A DNA stretch of 64,000 nt, taken from positions 310,001-374,000 of the forward strand of contig NZ_CP130318.1 in NCBI RefSeq assembly GCF_032268605.1, written 5' to 3'. Under the pieces are notes generated by a model. That model was given only the letters and a program-made list of their open reading frames with translations. It did not search any database and had not been told where the DNA came from. Numbering within the stretch: the first letter of the stretch is position 1; every line of letters starts with the position of its first letter. The position numbers were made by a program, and so were the translations under genes. Positions 53,969-61,675 of this stretch are shown here, one piece after another. Origin of the DNA: Paenibacillus aurantius. Lineage in GTDB: Bacteria; Bacillota; Bacilli; Paenibacillales; NBRC-103111.

Positions 53969-55054
53969 GTGTACATAAGAAAGAAGCTGGCTCCTATTCT
54001 AAGCTTGGCGCTTACAGCCGGGCTGCTGGCGGCCTGTGGAGCCGGACCGGCGGAGGAGAAGAAAACGGGAGCAGCCGCGGAGCCGTCGGCCACGGCCAAA
54101 ACGGGAGCGGTTAACGTCTATTCGGCCAGAACTTATGAGGTGGATGACAAGCTGTACGCCGACTTCCAGGCCAAGACGGGCATCAAGGTTAACGTGATTA
54201 AAGGAAAGGCCGAAGAGCTGATCGAACGGATGAAGCGGGAGGGCCAGAATACGCAGGCCGATCTCTTTGTCACGGTTGACGGCGGGGTGCTTAACAATGC
54301 GAAGAAAGCGGGCGTGCTCCAGCCGATGGAATCCGAGGCGTTGAAGGCGAACGTGCCGGACAGCCTGCGCGACAAGGATAACCACTGGGTAGGGCTGTCG
54401 ACGCGCGCCCGCGTTCTGGTGTATGCGAAGGACCGGGTCAAGCCGGAGCAGCTGTCGACGTATGAAGACCTCGCCTCCGACAAATGGAAAGGGAAACTTC
54501 TTGTGCGTTCCTCCACCAGTACCTACAACCAGTCCCTGCTCGCTTCCTTGATCGAGCTGGACGGGGAGGCGAAGGCGGAAGAATGGGCGAAAGGAGTGGC
54601 GGCCAACCTGGGACGCGCGCCCGAAGGCGGGGACCGTGACCAGGCCAAAGCCGTCGCAGCGGGAAGCGGCGATATCGCCATCATGAATACTTATTATTAC
54701 GGCCAGCTGCTGAACTCCAAGGATCAGGAGGAGGTCAAAGTGGCCCAATCGCTGGGCGTGTTCTTCCCCAACCAGGAAACGACCGGAACCCATGTGAACG
54801 TAAGCGGGGCGGGGCTTTCCAAATACAGCAAGAACAAAGAGAACGCCATTAAGCTGGTTGAATATTTAACGGGTGAAGAAGCCCAGGCGGTCACCTCCGC
54901 CGAGAACTTCGAATTCCCGGTCAATCCGAAAGCGAAGAAGCCGGAGCTGCTGCAGTCGTGGGGCGATTTCAAGACGCAGCAGATCGATTTTGCCAAGCTG
55001 GGGGAGTACAACGGAAAGGCGATCGAGATCTTTAATAAAGTGGGTTGGAAGTAG
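53969..55054 (+). CDS. iron(III) ABC transporter substrate-binding lipoprotein
   Basis: Lipoprotein of 361 residues with signal peptide and lipobox LLAACG (Cys23). The mature part is an FbpA/FutA-type class F ferric-binding protein: VNVYSARTYEVDDKLYADFQ, ERMKREGQNTQADLF, and tyrosines in IAIMNTYYYGQL that commonly ligate iron. The start is GTG 53969, eight bases after AGGGGAG. A Fur box in front supports iron. First gene of a three-gene importer operon. Confidence 0.93.
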   Translation: MYIRKKLAPILSLALTAGLLAACGAGPAEEKKTGAAAEPSATAKTGAVNVYSARTYEVDDKLYADFQAKTGIKVNVIKGKAEELIERMKREGQNTQADLFVTVDGGVLNNAKKAGVLQPMESEALKANVPDSLRDKDNHWVGLSTRARVLVYAKDRVKPEQLSTYEDLASDKWKGKLLVRSSTSTYNQSLLASLIELDGEAKAEEWAKGVAANLGRAPEGGDRDQAKAVAAGSGDIAIMNTYYYGQLLNSKDQEEVKVAQSLGVFFPNQETTGTHVNVSGAGLSKYSKNKENAIKLVEYLTGEEAQAVTSAENFEFPVNPKAKKPELLQSWGDFKTQQIDFAKLGEYNGKAIEIFNKVGWK

Positions 55055-56701
55055 ATGATGTCGGGTCTCAAGCGTAAGCTTACTATTCATGGAAACGGCT
55101 GGCTCGCGGTCAGCCTGGCGGGGGCGGCGGTCGTAGCGCTGCCCCTTCTGTACATCATGACGGCTTGGGTGCAGCCTCCGAACGACAATTGGCTGCAGAT
55201 TCGCCGGTACCTGCTGAAGGACTACTTGACCGATACCGTTATCCTCGTGTTCTTCAGCTGCTTGTTCGCGGCCATGCTGGGTGTGGCGCTCGCGTGGTTT
55301 GTAGCTGCCTTTGATTTTCCCCTGAAACGGTTCTTCCGCTGGGGCCTGATGCTGCCGCTGGCCGTTCCGCCCTATATTGCGGCTTTCACCTATGGGAACA
55401 TGTTCAGCTACACGGGAACGGTTCAGAAGGCCCTGCGCGCCATCGGCATCACCCCGAACCCCGTGCTGATGGATATGCTGTCCATGCGCGGAGCGGTGTT
55501 CATCTTCACCTTCTTTCTATACCCGTATGTGTATATGATCGCCCGGGCCTTTCTGGAGAACCAGAGCGCTTCTTATATCGAGAATGCCCGGCTCCTCGGT
55601 AAAAGCCCACTCGCGGTCTTCTTCCAGATCGTGCTTCCTTTGTCCCGTCCGGCCATGACAGGAGGCGTCATGCTCGTCCTGTTCGAGGTGCTGGGGGATT
55701 ATGGGGTCACGAGCCATTTTGGCATCCGCACCTTCTCCACTGCGATCTTCCAGACGTGGTTCGGGATGTACGACGCCGATTCCGCCATGCGGCTCGCCTC
55801 CTGGCTGATGCTCGGAGTGGCTGCCCTGTTCGGGGCCGAGCGTCTCTTCCGGCGCCACCGGTCCTTCCGCGTGGTCAACAGCCGGACCCGCCCGCTGATG
55901 CCTGTCCGTTTACACGGATGGCGCGCAGGCCTGGTCGTTTCGCTGTGCGGGCTGGTGGCGGCCGTATCCTTCGTCATCCCCGTCACCCAGCTGATCGTAT
56001 GGGCCGGCTGGACGTACGAGACGGTCTTGAACGCGGGCTTCGTCCGCCTCGCCTGGAATACCATCACGCTCGCGCTGGCCGCTTCGGTGATCGTCATGCT
56101 GCTGGCCGTCATTGCCGCGGAGGCGCTGCGCCCTCACAAGGGAGGCTTCGGCTTCGCCGTCTCCCGGGTGCTGATTGCCGGCTACTCCATCCCGGGGGCG
56201 ATTGTCGCGATCGGGGTGCTCGGGCTGTTCCTGTTCCTGGACCGGGCAGCAGCCGGGCTCTATGCCGGCTGGGGGCTGGCCGTCCCTCCGCCGGTGCCGA
56301 GCCTGACTGTCGCGATGCTGGTCTTCGCCTACGTCGTGCGCTTCCTCGCGGCCGGCTACAATGCCGCCGAGGCCGGGATGGAGCGGATCGGCCCCCGGTA
56401 TGCGGAGGCGTCCCGGGTGCTCGGCCTCGGCCGGACCCGGACCTTTCTCCGGGTGGAGCTGCCGCTCCTCCGGGGAGCGCTCCTGGCGGGCTTCCTGCTG
56501 ACCTTCGTCGAGGTCGTGAAGGAGCTTCCTCTCGCGCTGCTTCTGCGCCCTTTTAACTTTGAAACGCTGGCGACCCATGCTTATCAGTATGCGGGGGACG
56601 AGCGAATTCACGAAGCCTCGCTCCCGTCCCTGTTCATTATCGGAATCAGCCTGGCTTCGGTGTTTGTGATCCAGAAGGCGGGGAAGGAGAGAAGAGAATG
56701 A
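55055..56701 (+). CDS. iron(III) ABC transporter permease
   Basis: Fused double permease of 548 residues and about 12 helices, FbpB-like. Each half carries an ATPase-contact loop (ENARLLGKSPLAVFFQIVLP in the first, EASRVLGLGRTRTFLRVELP in the second). Starts directly after the binding-protein stop and overlaps the ATPase gene by four bases (ATGA). Confidence 0.93.
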   Translation: MMSGLKRKLTIHGNGWLAVSLAGAAVVALPLLYIMTAWVQPPNDNWLQIRRYLLKDYLTDTVILVFFSCLFAAMLGVALAWFVAAFDFPLKRFFRWGLMLPLAVPPYIAAFTYGNMFSYTGTVQKALRAIGITPNPVLMDMLSMRGAVFIFTFFLYPYVYMIARAFLENQSASYIENARLLGKSPLAVFFQIVLPLSRPAMTGGVMLVLFEVLGDYGVTSHFGIRTFSTAIFQTWFGMYDADSAMRLASWLMLGVAALFGAERLFRRHRSFRVVNSRTRPLMPVRLHGWRAGLVVSLCGLVAAVSFVIPVTQLIVWAGWTYETVLNAGFVRLAWNTITLALAASVIVMLLAVIAAEALRPHKGGFGFAVSRVLIAGYSIPGAIVAIGVLGLFLFLDRAAAGLYAGWGLAVPPPVPSLTVAMLVFAYVVRFLAAGYNAAEAGMERIGPRYAEASRVLGLGRTRTFLRVELPLLRGALLAGFLLTFVEVVKELPLALLLRPFNFETLATHAYQYAGDERIHEASLPSLFIIGISLASVFVIQKAGKERRE

Positions 56702-57336
56702 GCTTTGTAACCATTGAGGGATTGTCGTTCGCCTACGGGGGAAGCCGGAACCGCGTCTTGGACGGCTTCAGCCTGTCCCTGGAGCAGGGGGAGGTGGCGG
56801 CGGTGCTCGGCCCGAGCGGGCAGGGTAAAAGTACCCTTCTGCGCCTGATCGCCGGGCTGGAGGTTCCGGCGGAGGGCTCCATTGCGGTCGGCGGGGTGAC
56901 GCTGGTGGACGAGAGGACCTTCCTGCCTCCCGAGAAGCGGGGAGTCGGCATGGTGTTCCAAGATTACTCGCTGTTTCCGCACCTGACGGCGGCCCGGAAC
57001 ATCACCTTCGGGCTTCACCGGATGAGCCCGAAGGAGCGGGCGGTCCGGCTCGGAGAGATGCTCGAGCTCGTCCGGCTCACCGGCTGCGAGGCGCGTTATC
57101 CTCACGAGCTGAGCGGCGGCCAGCAGCAGCGCGTGGCGCTAGCCCGGGCTCTTGCGCCCGGACCTCGCCTGCTGCTTCTGGACGAGCCTTTCAGCTCTCT
57201 TGATGCCGAGCTTCGGGCGAGCATCCGCTCCGAGCTGAAGGCCATTCTCGCCCAAGCCGGCATGACGTGCCTGGTCGTCACCCATGACCGGGCCGACGCA
57301 GAAGCGATCTGCTCCCGCGTGGTGACGGTGGGCTAG
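56698..57336 (+). CDS. ABC transporter ATP-binding protein (short form, no TOBE domain)
   Basis: ATPase of the iron importer, 212 residues. Walker A GPSGQGKST, Q loop in VFQDYSLFPHL, signature LSGGQQQRVALARAL, Walker B LLLLDEPFSSLD and the H-loop His in VVTHDRADAEA are intact. The protein ends 19 residues after that His, so the C-terminal TOBE region of FbpC/PotA-type subunits is absent. Its stop TAG is the junction with MITE copy 4, but the base right of the element is TAA. The empty site would thus also have read a stop, and the short form is probably native. Confidence 0.9.
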   Translation: MSFVTIEGLSFAYGGSRNRVLDGFSLSLEQGEVAAVLGPSGQGKSTLLRLIAGLEVPAEGSIAVGGVTLVDERTFLPPEKRGVGMVFQDYSLFPHLTAARNITFGLHRMSPKERAVRLGEMLELVRLTGCEARYPHELSGGQQQRVALARALAPGPRLLLLDEPFSSLDAELRASIRSELKAILAQAGMTCLVVTHDRADAEAICSRVVTVG

Positions 57337-57427
57337 TGCCTTATCCGGTAACTTTGTTGGCGAGAAAAAACCTCTGGATGTGCACGAATATCAATAGGAA
57401 AGCAGAACAGCCTTGCGGATAAGGCAC
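57336..57427 (+). mobile_element. MITE-like element, copy 4
   Basis: A 92-bp copy with ends GTGCCTTATCCG / CGGATAAGGCAC (12-bp perfect), flanked by CTA and TAA. The left 30 bases are identical to copy 1. The first G completes the ABC ATPase stop codon. It lies between convergent genes. Confidence 0.85.
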
Positions 57428-57446
57428 TAAAGCGATGCCCGGCTGC

Positions 57447-58400
57447 TCAGGCGGCGCTGTGATCAAGGCAGCTGAGCAGGGCCCGGAGGGCTTCCTCCCG
57501 CTGGAGCAGAAGCAGGCTGCGGTCCCAGTCCCCGCCCTCGAGGTCCCGGTCGATGAGCAGCAGGAACCAGGCGGAGTAGAGGCAGGCGAACCGGTCGTAA
57601 GCCGCGAAGAGGGCTTCCTCGGCGCCTGCGCCTCCGGCCGGGTCCCGCTCCTGCTCGTAGAGCCGGAGCAGGTCGTAGCGCCTTAGCCCGAGGTCCGTCC
57701 GGCGGAACGACGGATGGGTCATGTCCAGCAGGCAGTACAGATCCCAAAAGGGACTGTTCAGCTGGACATGCTCCCAGTCGAGGATGACGGCTTCGCCGTC
57801 CAGCAGCGCGACGTTGCCGATGTGCAGGTCGCCGTGGCTCACGACCCGCTCGTCAGGGAGGGAGGCGGCCTGCCCGGCCAGGCGGTAAAGCTTGGCGATC
57901 CGCTCCGCGGAGACGCCCTGCTCCGCCAGCAGCCGGGTGAGGCGGCTTCGTTCGCGCGCCAGGACGGAGAGGACCTCGGGCAGCAGGGGCTTCTGGCCGG
58001 CGTATCCGGCCGGAACGATCGCGGCCGGCAGCCGCTGCCAGGAGGAGACGTGGCGCACCGCATGGGCGAGTACGTCGAATTCACCGGCATGCGACAGGCT
58101 TCCGGCGTCCTCCAGGATGATCCAGTACGTGGCCGGGTCTTCATGGGCCGCTTCGGCCAGCAGCCGGGGGTAGCGGAAGCGGAGCCGGGGCAGGAGCTCC
58201 CGCTGCGCCCAGCGCTCCCGCCCGAGCAGCTCTTCGTTGGTAAGCGGCTTGAAGATGCAGGAGGCTTCCTGGCCGTGCAGGCGGAAGCGCTCGATCGTCT
58301 TGCCGTTCGGGCTGCGGTAAATCGGCTCGCGTGCGGTGACCAGACCGTCCAGCAGCAGGTGGTCCGCTCCAACCGCCCGGTGGAACAAGGCAGTGTCCAT
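57447..58400 (-). CDS. aminoglycoside phosphotransferase-like kinase (APH fold)
   Basis: Protein-kinase-like fold of about 317 residues. Catalytic loop VVSHGDLHIGNVALL (Asp and Asn) and metal loop AVILDWEHVQL. The N-terminal lobe includes SCIFKPLTN with the presumed ATP-binding Lys. APH-like kinases phosphorylate antibiotics or small metabolites; this one has no diagnostic resistance motif. Three in-frame ATGs lie at 58415, 58409 and 58400; the last has GGGG nine bases upstream. Very high GC. Confidence 0.82.
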   Translation of the reverse strand: MDTALFHRAVGADHLLLDGLVTAREPIYRSPNGKTIERFRLHGQEASCIFKPLTNEELLGRERWAQRELLPRLRFRYPRLLAEAAHEDPATYWIILEDAGSLSHAGEFDVLAHAVRHVSSWQRLPAAIVPAGYAGQKPLLPEVLSVLARERSRLTRLLAEQGVSAERIAKLYRLAGQAASLPDERVVSHGDLHIGNVALLDGEAVILDWEHVQLNSPFWDLYCLLDMTHPSFRRTDLGLRRYDLLRLYEQERDPAGGAGAEEALFAAYDRFACLYSAWFLLLIDRDLEGGDWDRSLLLLQREEALRALLSCLDHSAA

Positions 58401-58551
58401 TTCGTTCATCCCCATTGATCGAAAATTTTGCCTTACTTTACCTGCATTTTACCACAGGGACCGGGCCCTCGTGGGGCTGAATTTGCTCCATCGGCCGGCC
58501 CCTTTTTAAGTAAATCCTTTATGATAAATAAAAAAACGATCGAGGCGATAA

Positions 58552-58902
58552 TTGTTGGACATTAGAGAAACGGGTATTATTCTGTTCTGCGAGAATTACG
58601 AATTAGCGCTAAAGTTTTATTCTGAACAACTTGGCTTGAATATCCGTGAACGAGGTAAGGACTTATCCATTCTGAATTTCGGTGGCAGTTACCTCATGCT
58701 TGAAGGCCACGGCGTGGCTTCAGACAAGGAGAAAACAAGAGCACAAAATCCAACGGTAATTCGGTTCAACGTTAATCATTTTGCTTCAGCTGTTTCCGAT
58801 CTCGTGGCACGTGGAATAAAGGTTGAGGTAAAGAGCTTCCAATGGGGAACGATAGGGGTTGTTATGGATCCCGAAGGAAATCGAATTGAATTGAAAGGGT
58901 AA
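58552..58902 (+). CDS. VOC-family (glyoxalase/bleomycin-resistance-like) protein
   Basis: Single VOC module of 116 residues: ETGIILFCENYELALKFYSE with a paired strand, and GTIGVVMDPEGNRIELKG with the terminal metal Glu. Uses consecutive TTG codons at the start, with GAGG upstream. Clearly lower in GC than the genes on either side, suggesting recent acquisition. Substrate unknown. Confidence 0.8.
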   Translation: MLDIRETGIILFCENYELALKFYSEQLGLNIRERGKDLSILNFGGSYLMLEGHGVASDKEKTRAQNPTVIRFNVNHFASAVSDLVARGIKVEVKSFQWGTIGVVMDPEGNRIELKG

Positions 58903-58918
58903 GCCAACAAAATTAACC

Positions 58919-58948
58919 AACCAAAAAGAAAGCGGTTTTTCTTTTGGT
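58919..58948 (+). terminator. terminator-like hairpin after VOC gene
   Basis: CCAAAAAGAAA and TTTTTCTTTTGG pair around GCGG, and the T-rich right arm doubles as a U-run. AT-rich stem, moderate support. Confidence 0.5.
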
Positions 58949-58979
58949 CAGAAATAACATTAAGCATAACAGAGCCATA

Positions 58980-59025
58980 CAAAAAAGAAACCCTGACCAG
59001 CAAGGTCAGGATTTCAAGTTTTTTT
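58980..59025. terminator. bidirectional terminator between VOC gene and minus-strand gene
   Basis: CCTGACC-AGCAA-GGTCAGG. On the minus strand it is followed by GTTTCTTTTTT, and on the plus strand by a later seven-T run. Confidence 0.75.
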
Positions 59026-59031
59026 GCCGCG

Positions 59032-59517
59032 TTAACCCCGTCGGAAGCCTTCTTCCGCCATATACTCTTCCACTTCCTCATAAGTCTCGCAGGCCGATTC
59101 CAGGTTGGCGCCGGCGTAGATGTACCACAGCTCATCCTCGTAGAAGACGCGCAGTTGTTCGCCCTCCGAACCAGTCCAGTATTCTTCCTTGTTCCCGGCT
59201 TCATTCTGCCGCCGGTCTCCGGCCTCGGACTCCCCGGGTTCACCCGTCAGGGAGCGGATGCTTTCGGCGATCAGCTGGCGGAGTGGCTCCGCCTCGTAGT
59301 CACGGATGTTGACGAAGCCTTTGTCATTGACGTCATAACCCTGCAGACGGCCGGCATACACGAAGCCGTTTCCGTTCGGATGCAGGTGATAGGCGACCGT
59401 TTTCTTGTCGTAGGCGCTTCCGGGGTAATGGTAATTGATCCTCCCGAGGGAGACCTCATGGCGCTCCAGTTCGGGAAATTTATCGAGAATGGCCAGCTTT
59501 TCTTCATAAGTAAGCAT
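59032..59517 (-). CDS. hypothetical protein, about 161 residues
   Basis: Soluble acidic protein without signal peptide. N-terminal part LTYEEKLAILDKFPELERHE and VAYHLHPNGNGFVYAGRLQG; C-terminal part with YEDELWYIYAGANLESACET and a Glu-rich end. No family recognised. An internal Glu/Gly/Asn-rich hinge lies at about 95-115. GTG 59526 is an alternative start; neither start has a strong ribosome site. Codon use and the terminator behind it support a real gene. Confidence 0.65.
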   Translation of the reverse strand: MLTYEEKLAILDKFPELERHEVSLGRINYHYPGSAYDKKTVAYHLHPNGNGFVYAGRLQGYDVNDKGFVNIRDYEAEPLRQLIAESIRSLTGEPGESEAGDRRQNEAGNKEEYWTGSEGEQLRVFYEDELWYIYAGANLESACETYEEVEEYMAEEGFRRG

Positions 59518-59621
59518 GCGGGACACCGTCTTTCAAGGGATTGGAAAAAGCTCGTTTCATTCATGCTGCCGTGATTATATCATACGGGGGATAGGGGGAC
59601 CAAACGGCACCTTCCTTCCGC

Positions 59622-59684
59622 TTGACAACCATTCAGCTTTCATGTTATTTTGTAATTAGTAATTAACTTACTTAAATATAGTAA
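59622..59684 (+). promoter_or_regulatory. promoter and possible operator of dioxygenase gene
   Basis: Perfect -35 TTGACA (59622), a 17-base spacer and TTATTT. An inverted repeat TTACT-N7-AGTAA follows at 59668-59684, in the usual place for a repressor site. The regulator is not in this window's vicinity. Confidence 0.5.
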
Positions 59685-59742
59685 CGATAAAAATAGTCAA
59701 TTGCCTATACTAAGTTTATAAACGGACAGGAGTGTGAAAACA

Positions 59743-60513
59743 ATGGCCGTCTCTTATTTCATCGGGCATGGCTCGCCCATACTGGCGCTGGAACAGAACG
59801 GGTATACGGAAGACATGAGAAAGCTGGGGGAATCCCTCGGCAAGCCGGATGGCGTTGTGGTATTCACGGCCCATTGGACAAGGCCCGGCCTGATGCTGAC
59901 CGCAACGGACGGCGTGCAGGAAACCATTCACGATTTCGGCGGCTTCCCGGATGAATTGTTCCAAGTTCAGTATCCGGCCAAAGGCTCCGCCCGCATCGCG
60001 GAAGAGCTTCGGGAGCGGCTCACGTCGGAGGGAATCGGCGCTCAGGTTACGGATGCGAGAGGACTCGATCATGGCGTATGGGTAATCCTGCGCCACCTGT
60101 TTCCTGAAGCGGACGTTCCGGTTATCGCTGTCTCGGTCGATCCCTCGCTGCCGCCGCAGGAGCAGTACCGCATCGGACAGGCGCTAAGCGGGTGGACGGA
60201 CCGTAACGTGGTAATCATCGGCAGCGGATCGACCGTCCATAATTTCCGCGAGATGTCCTTCGGCCGTCCGGACGCTGCCGATCCGTGGGCGAAGGAGTTT
60301 GACGACTGGCTGGTCGAGCGGATGCGCCAAGGGGAAACGGAAGCCCTCTTCGCCTACCGCGACAGTGCTCCCCACGGCAGAAGGGCGACCCCCGATTACG
60401 AGCATTTCCTGCCGCTGTTCATTGCGCTGGGAGCGGGAAGCGGGGAAGCGGAGCTGCTTCACCAGAGCTACCAATACGGCTCCTTGAGCCACCTTATCAT
60501 CCGTTTCGGCTAA
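59743..60513 (+). CDS. class III extradiol ring-cleavage dioxygenase family (LigB/DODA-like)
   Basis: Non-haem-iron enzyme family, 256 residues. Metal and acid residues appear in FIGHGSPILAL, FTAHWTRPGL, LDHGVWVILRHLFP and GSGSTVHNFRE, in the order typical of YgiD/DODA proteins. These open catechol rings such as DOPA; substrate here unknown. ATG 59743 lies ten bases after AGGAG; GTG 59734 overlaps that site. Confidence 0.9.
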   Translation: MAVSYFIGHGSPILALEQNGYTEDMRKLGESLGKPDGVVVFTAHWTRPGLMLTATDGVQETIHDFGGFPDELFQVQYPAKGSARIAEELRERLTSEGIGAQVTDARGLDHGVWVILRHLFPEADVPVIAVSVDPSLPPQEQYRIGQALSGWTDRNVVIIGSGSTVHNFREMSFGRPDAADPWAKEFDDWLVERMRQGETEALFAYRDSAPHGRRATPDYEHFLPLFIALGAGSGEAELLHQSYQYGSLSHLIIRFG

Positions 60514-60516
60514 GCC

Positions 60517-60581
60517 GGCCGCCCGGCGCATGAAGAGGCTGTTCCTTTGGAGGTTTATCCTTCCGGAGGGGCGGCCTTTTT
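60517..60581 (+). terminator. dioxygenase gene terminator
   Basis: GGCCGCCC and GGGCGGCC form an 8-bp stem with a large, internally paired loop, followed by five Ts. Confidence 0.65.
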
Positions 60582-60589
60582 GAGTTTCT

Positions 60590-61675
60590 TCAACGGTTCC
60601 CGATATTCATCAGTCCGGAGTTCCGCATAGTCGCTTTCACACGCAGTTCAATGTCCAACTGAGGATAATACTCCGAACGCCAGTTCTTCAGCTCCTCATA
60701 CGGAAGACGGCCGCGGAACAATTGGCCGAACCCGAAAATATCCGCCTGCTCCCGTTTCAGCTTCGTGATCATGGTCTGGAACTGGCCGGCCACCAGCTTC
60801 TCCAGCTCCTGGTTGATTTGGTCGGGCGAGATGGAGCCTTTGGTCTCCTGAATGATATAGGACAGGGTCATGTCGATCGTAAGACGGGGCCGCCCCTTCA
60901 CCAGGCGGGGCTTGTTGGTGACCTTGGCGCGGACGATGGAGACGCTCGCCTGCTCCATGACCTCAATCACCGCCCCTTGGAAGTTGTTCCGGTAAATATT
61001 CAGAAGGACCGTCTCGTCGGGCGTGATGCGGCTGACCATGCGGTCCTGTTTGATCACCCCGGAGCCAACGAACTGAATCATCCCTTCCTTGGCCGGCCGG
61101 ACAATGGGGATGATGCCGTCTTGGGTATAGGCGTGGAGTCCCCTGTAAGCCTCCCATACGCGGTAGATCGGAATCGCCGGTGTCCACCCGGCCTGCTTTC
61201 CGAAGAAATTCAGAAAAGTGGTCCCTTCCCGCTCCACATTGACCTGGGTCGAGCGAAGCAGCCCGGTAATATCGCGGTCCGTTACCGCGAGAAAAGCCTT
61301 GGTGGCGATTTCGCGGGATCGGACCGCATATTCGACCTCGCTGCGTATGCTTTTCTCCGCCACCTCCTCATGCAGAACGATCAGCTTCATGTGAAGCAGA
61401 TCGACCTGATTCTCCATGTTTCGTTTGATCCGGTCCAAAGCTTTGGTCAGGGTTTCCGCTTCCTCGTTCACAATCCGTACTTCCGTTTTGTTCGGCCCGG
61501 GGATCGGAACCTGCAGAGTGACCTTGTATCGATTGCCTTCTCCATGGGAAATCCCCATGACGGTAGGCAGGACGCGATGGTTGATGTCCTTGATTCCCCA
61601 GCATCCCGGAAGAGTCCCAAGGAGGACAACGGCAGCCAGAAGAGATACGGCCAGACGGGGGATTCCGCGGTTCAT
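60590..61675 (-). CDS. spore germination protein, Ger(x)C family lipoprotein
   Basis: C subunit of a GerA-type germinant receptor, 361 residues. Signal peptide with lipobox TLPGC (Cys25) and the near-invariant CWGIKDINHRVLPTVMGI that follows it. The C-terminal Spore_GerAC domain ends in a segment such as QLDIELRVKATMRNSGL. Anchored on the outer face of the spore inner membrane. Its ATG overlaps the B-subunit stop by four bases; last gene of the operon. Confidence 0.95.
   Translation of the reverse strand: MNRGIPRLAVSLLAAVVLLGTLPGCWGIKDINHRVLPTVMGISHGEGNRYKVTLQVPIPGPNKTEVRIVNEEAETLTKALDRIKRNMENQVDLLHMKLIVLHEEVAEKSIRSEVEYAVRSREIATKAFLAVTDRDITGLLRSTQVNVEREGTTFLNFFGKQAGWTPAIPIYRVWEAYRGLHAYTQDGIIPIVRPAKEGMIQFVGSGVIKQDRMVSRITPDETVLLNIYRNNFQGAVIEVMEQASVSIVRAKVTNKPRLVKGRPRLTIDMTLSYIIQETKGSISPDQINQELEKLVAGQFQTMITKLKREQADIFGFGQLFRGRLPYEELKNWRSEYYPQLDIELRVKATMRNSGLMNIGNR

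Noticed and set aside
57330-57430. Truncation of the ABC ATPase by MITE copy 4
   Set aside because: Reconstructing the empty site gives GGC TAA, a stop at the same codon, so the insertion itself need not have shortened the protein.
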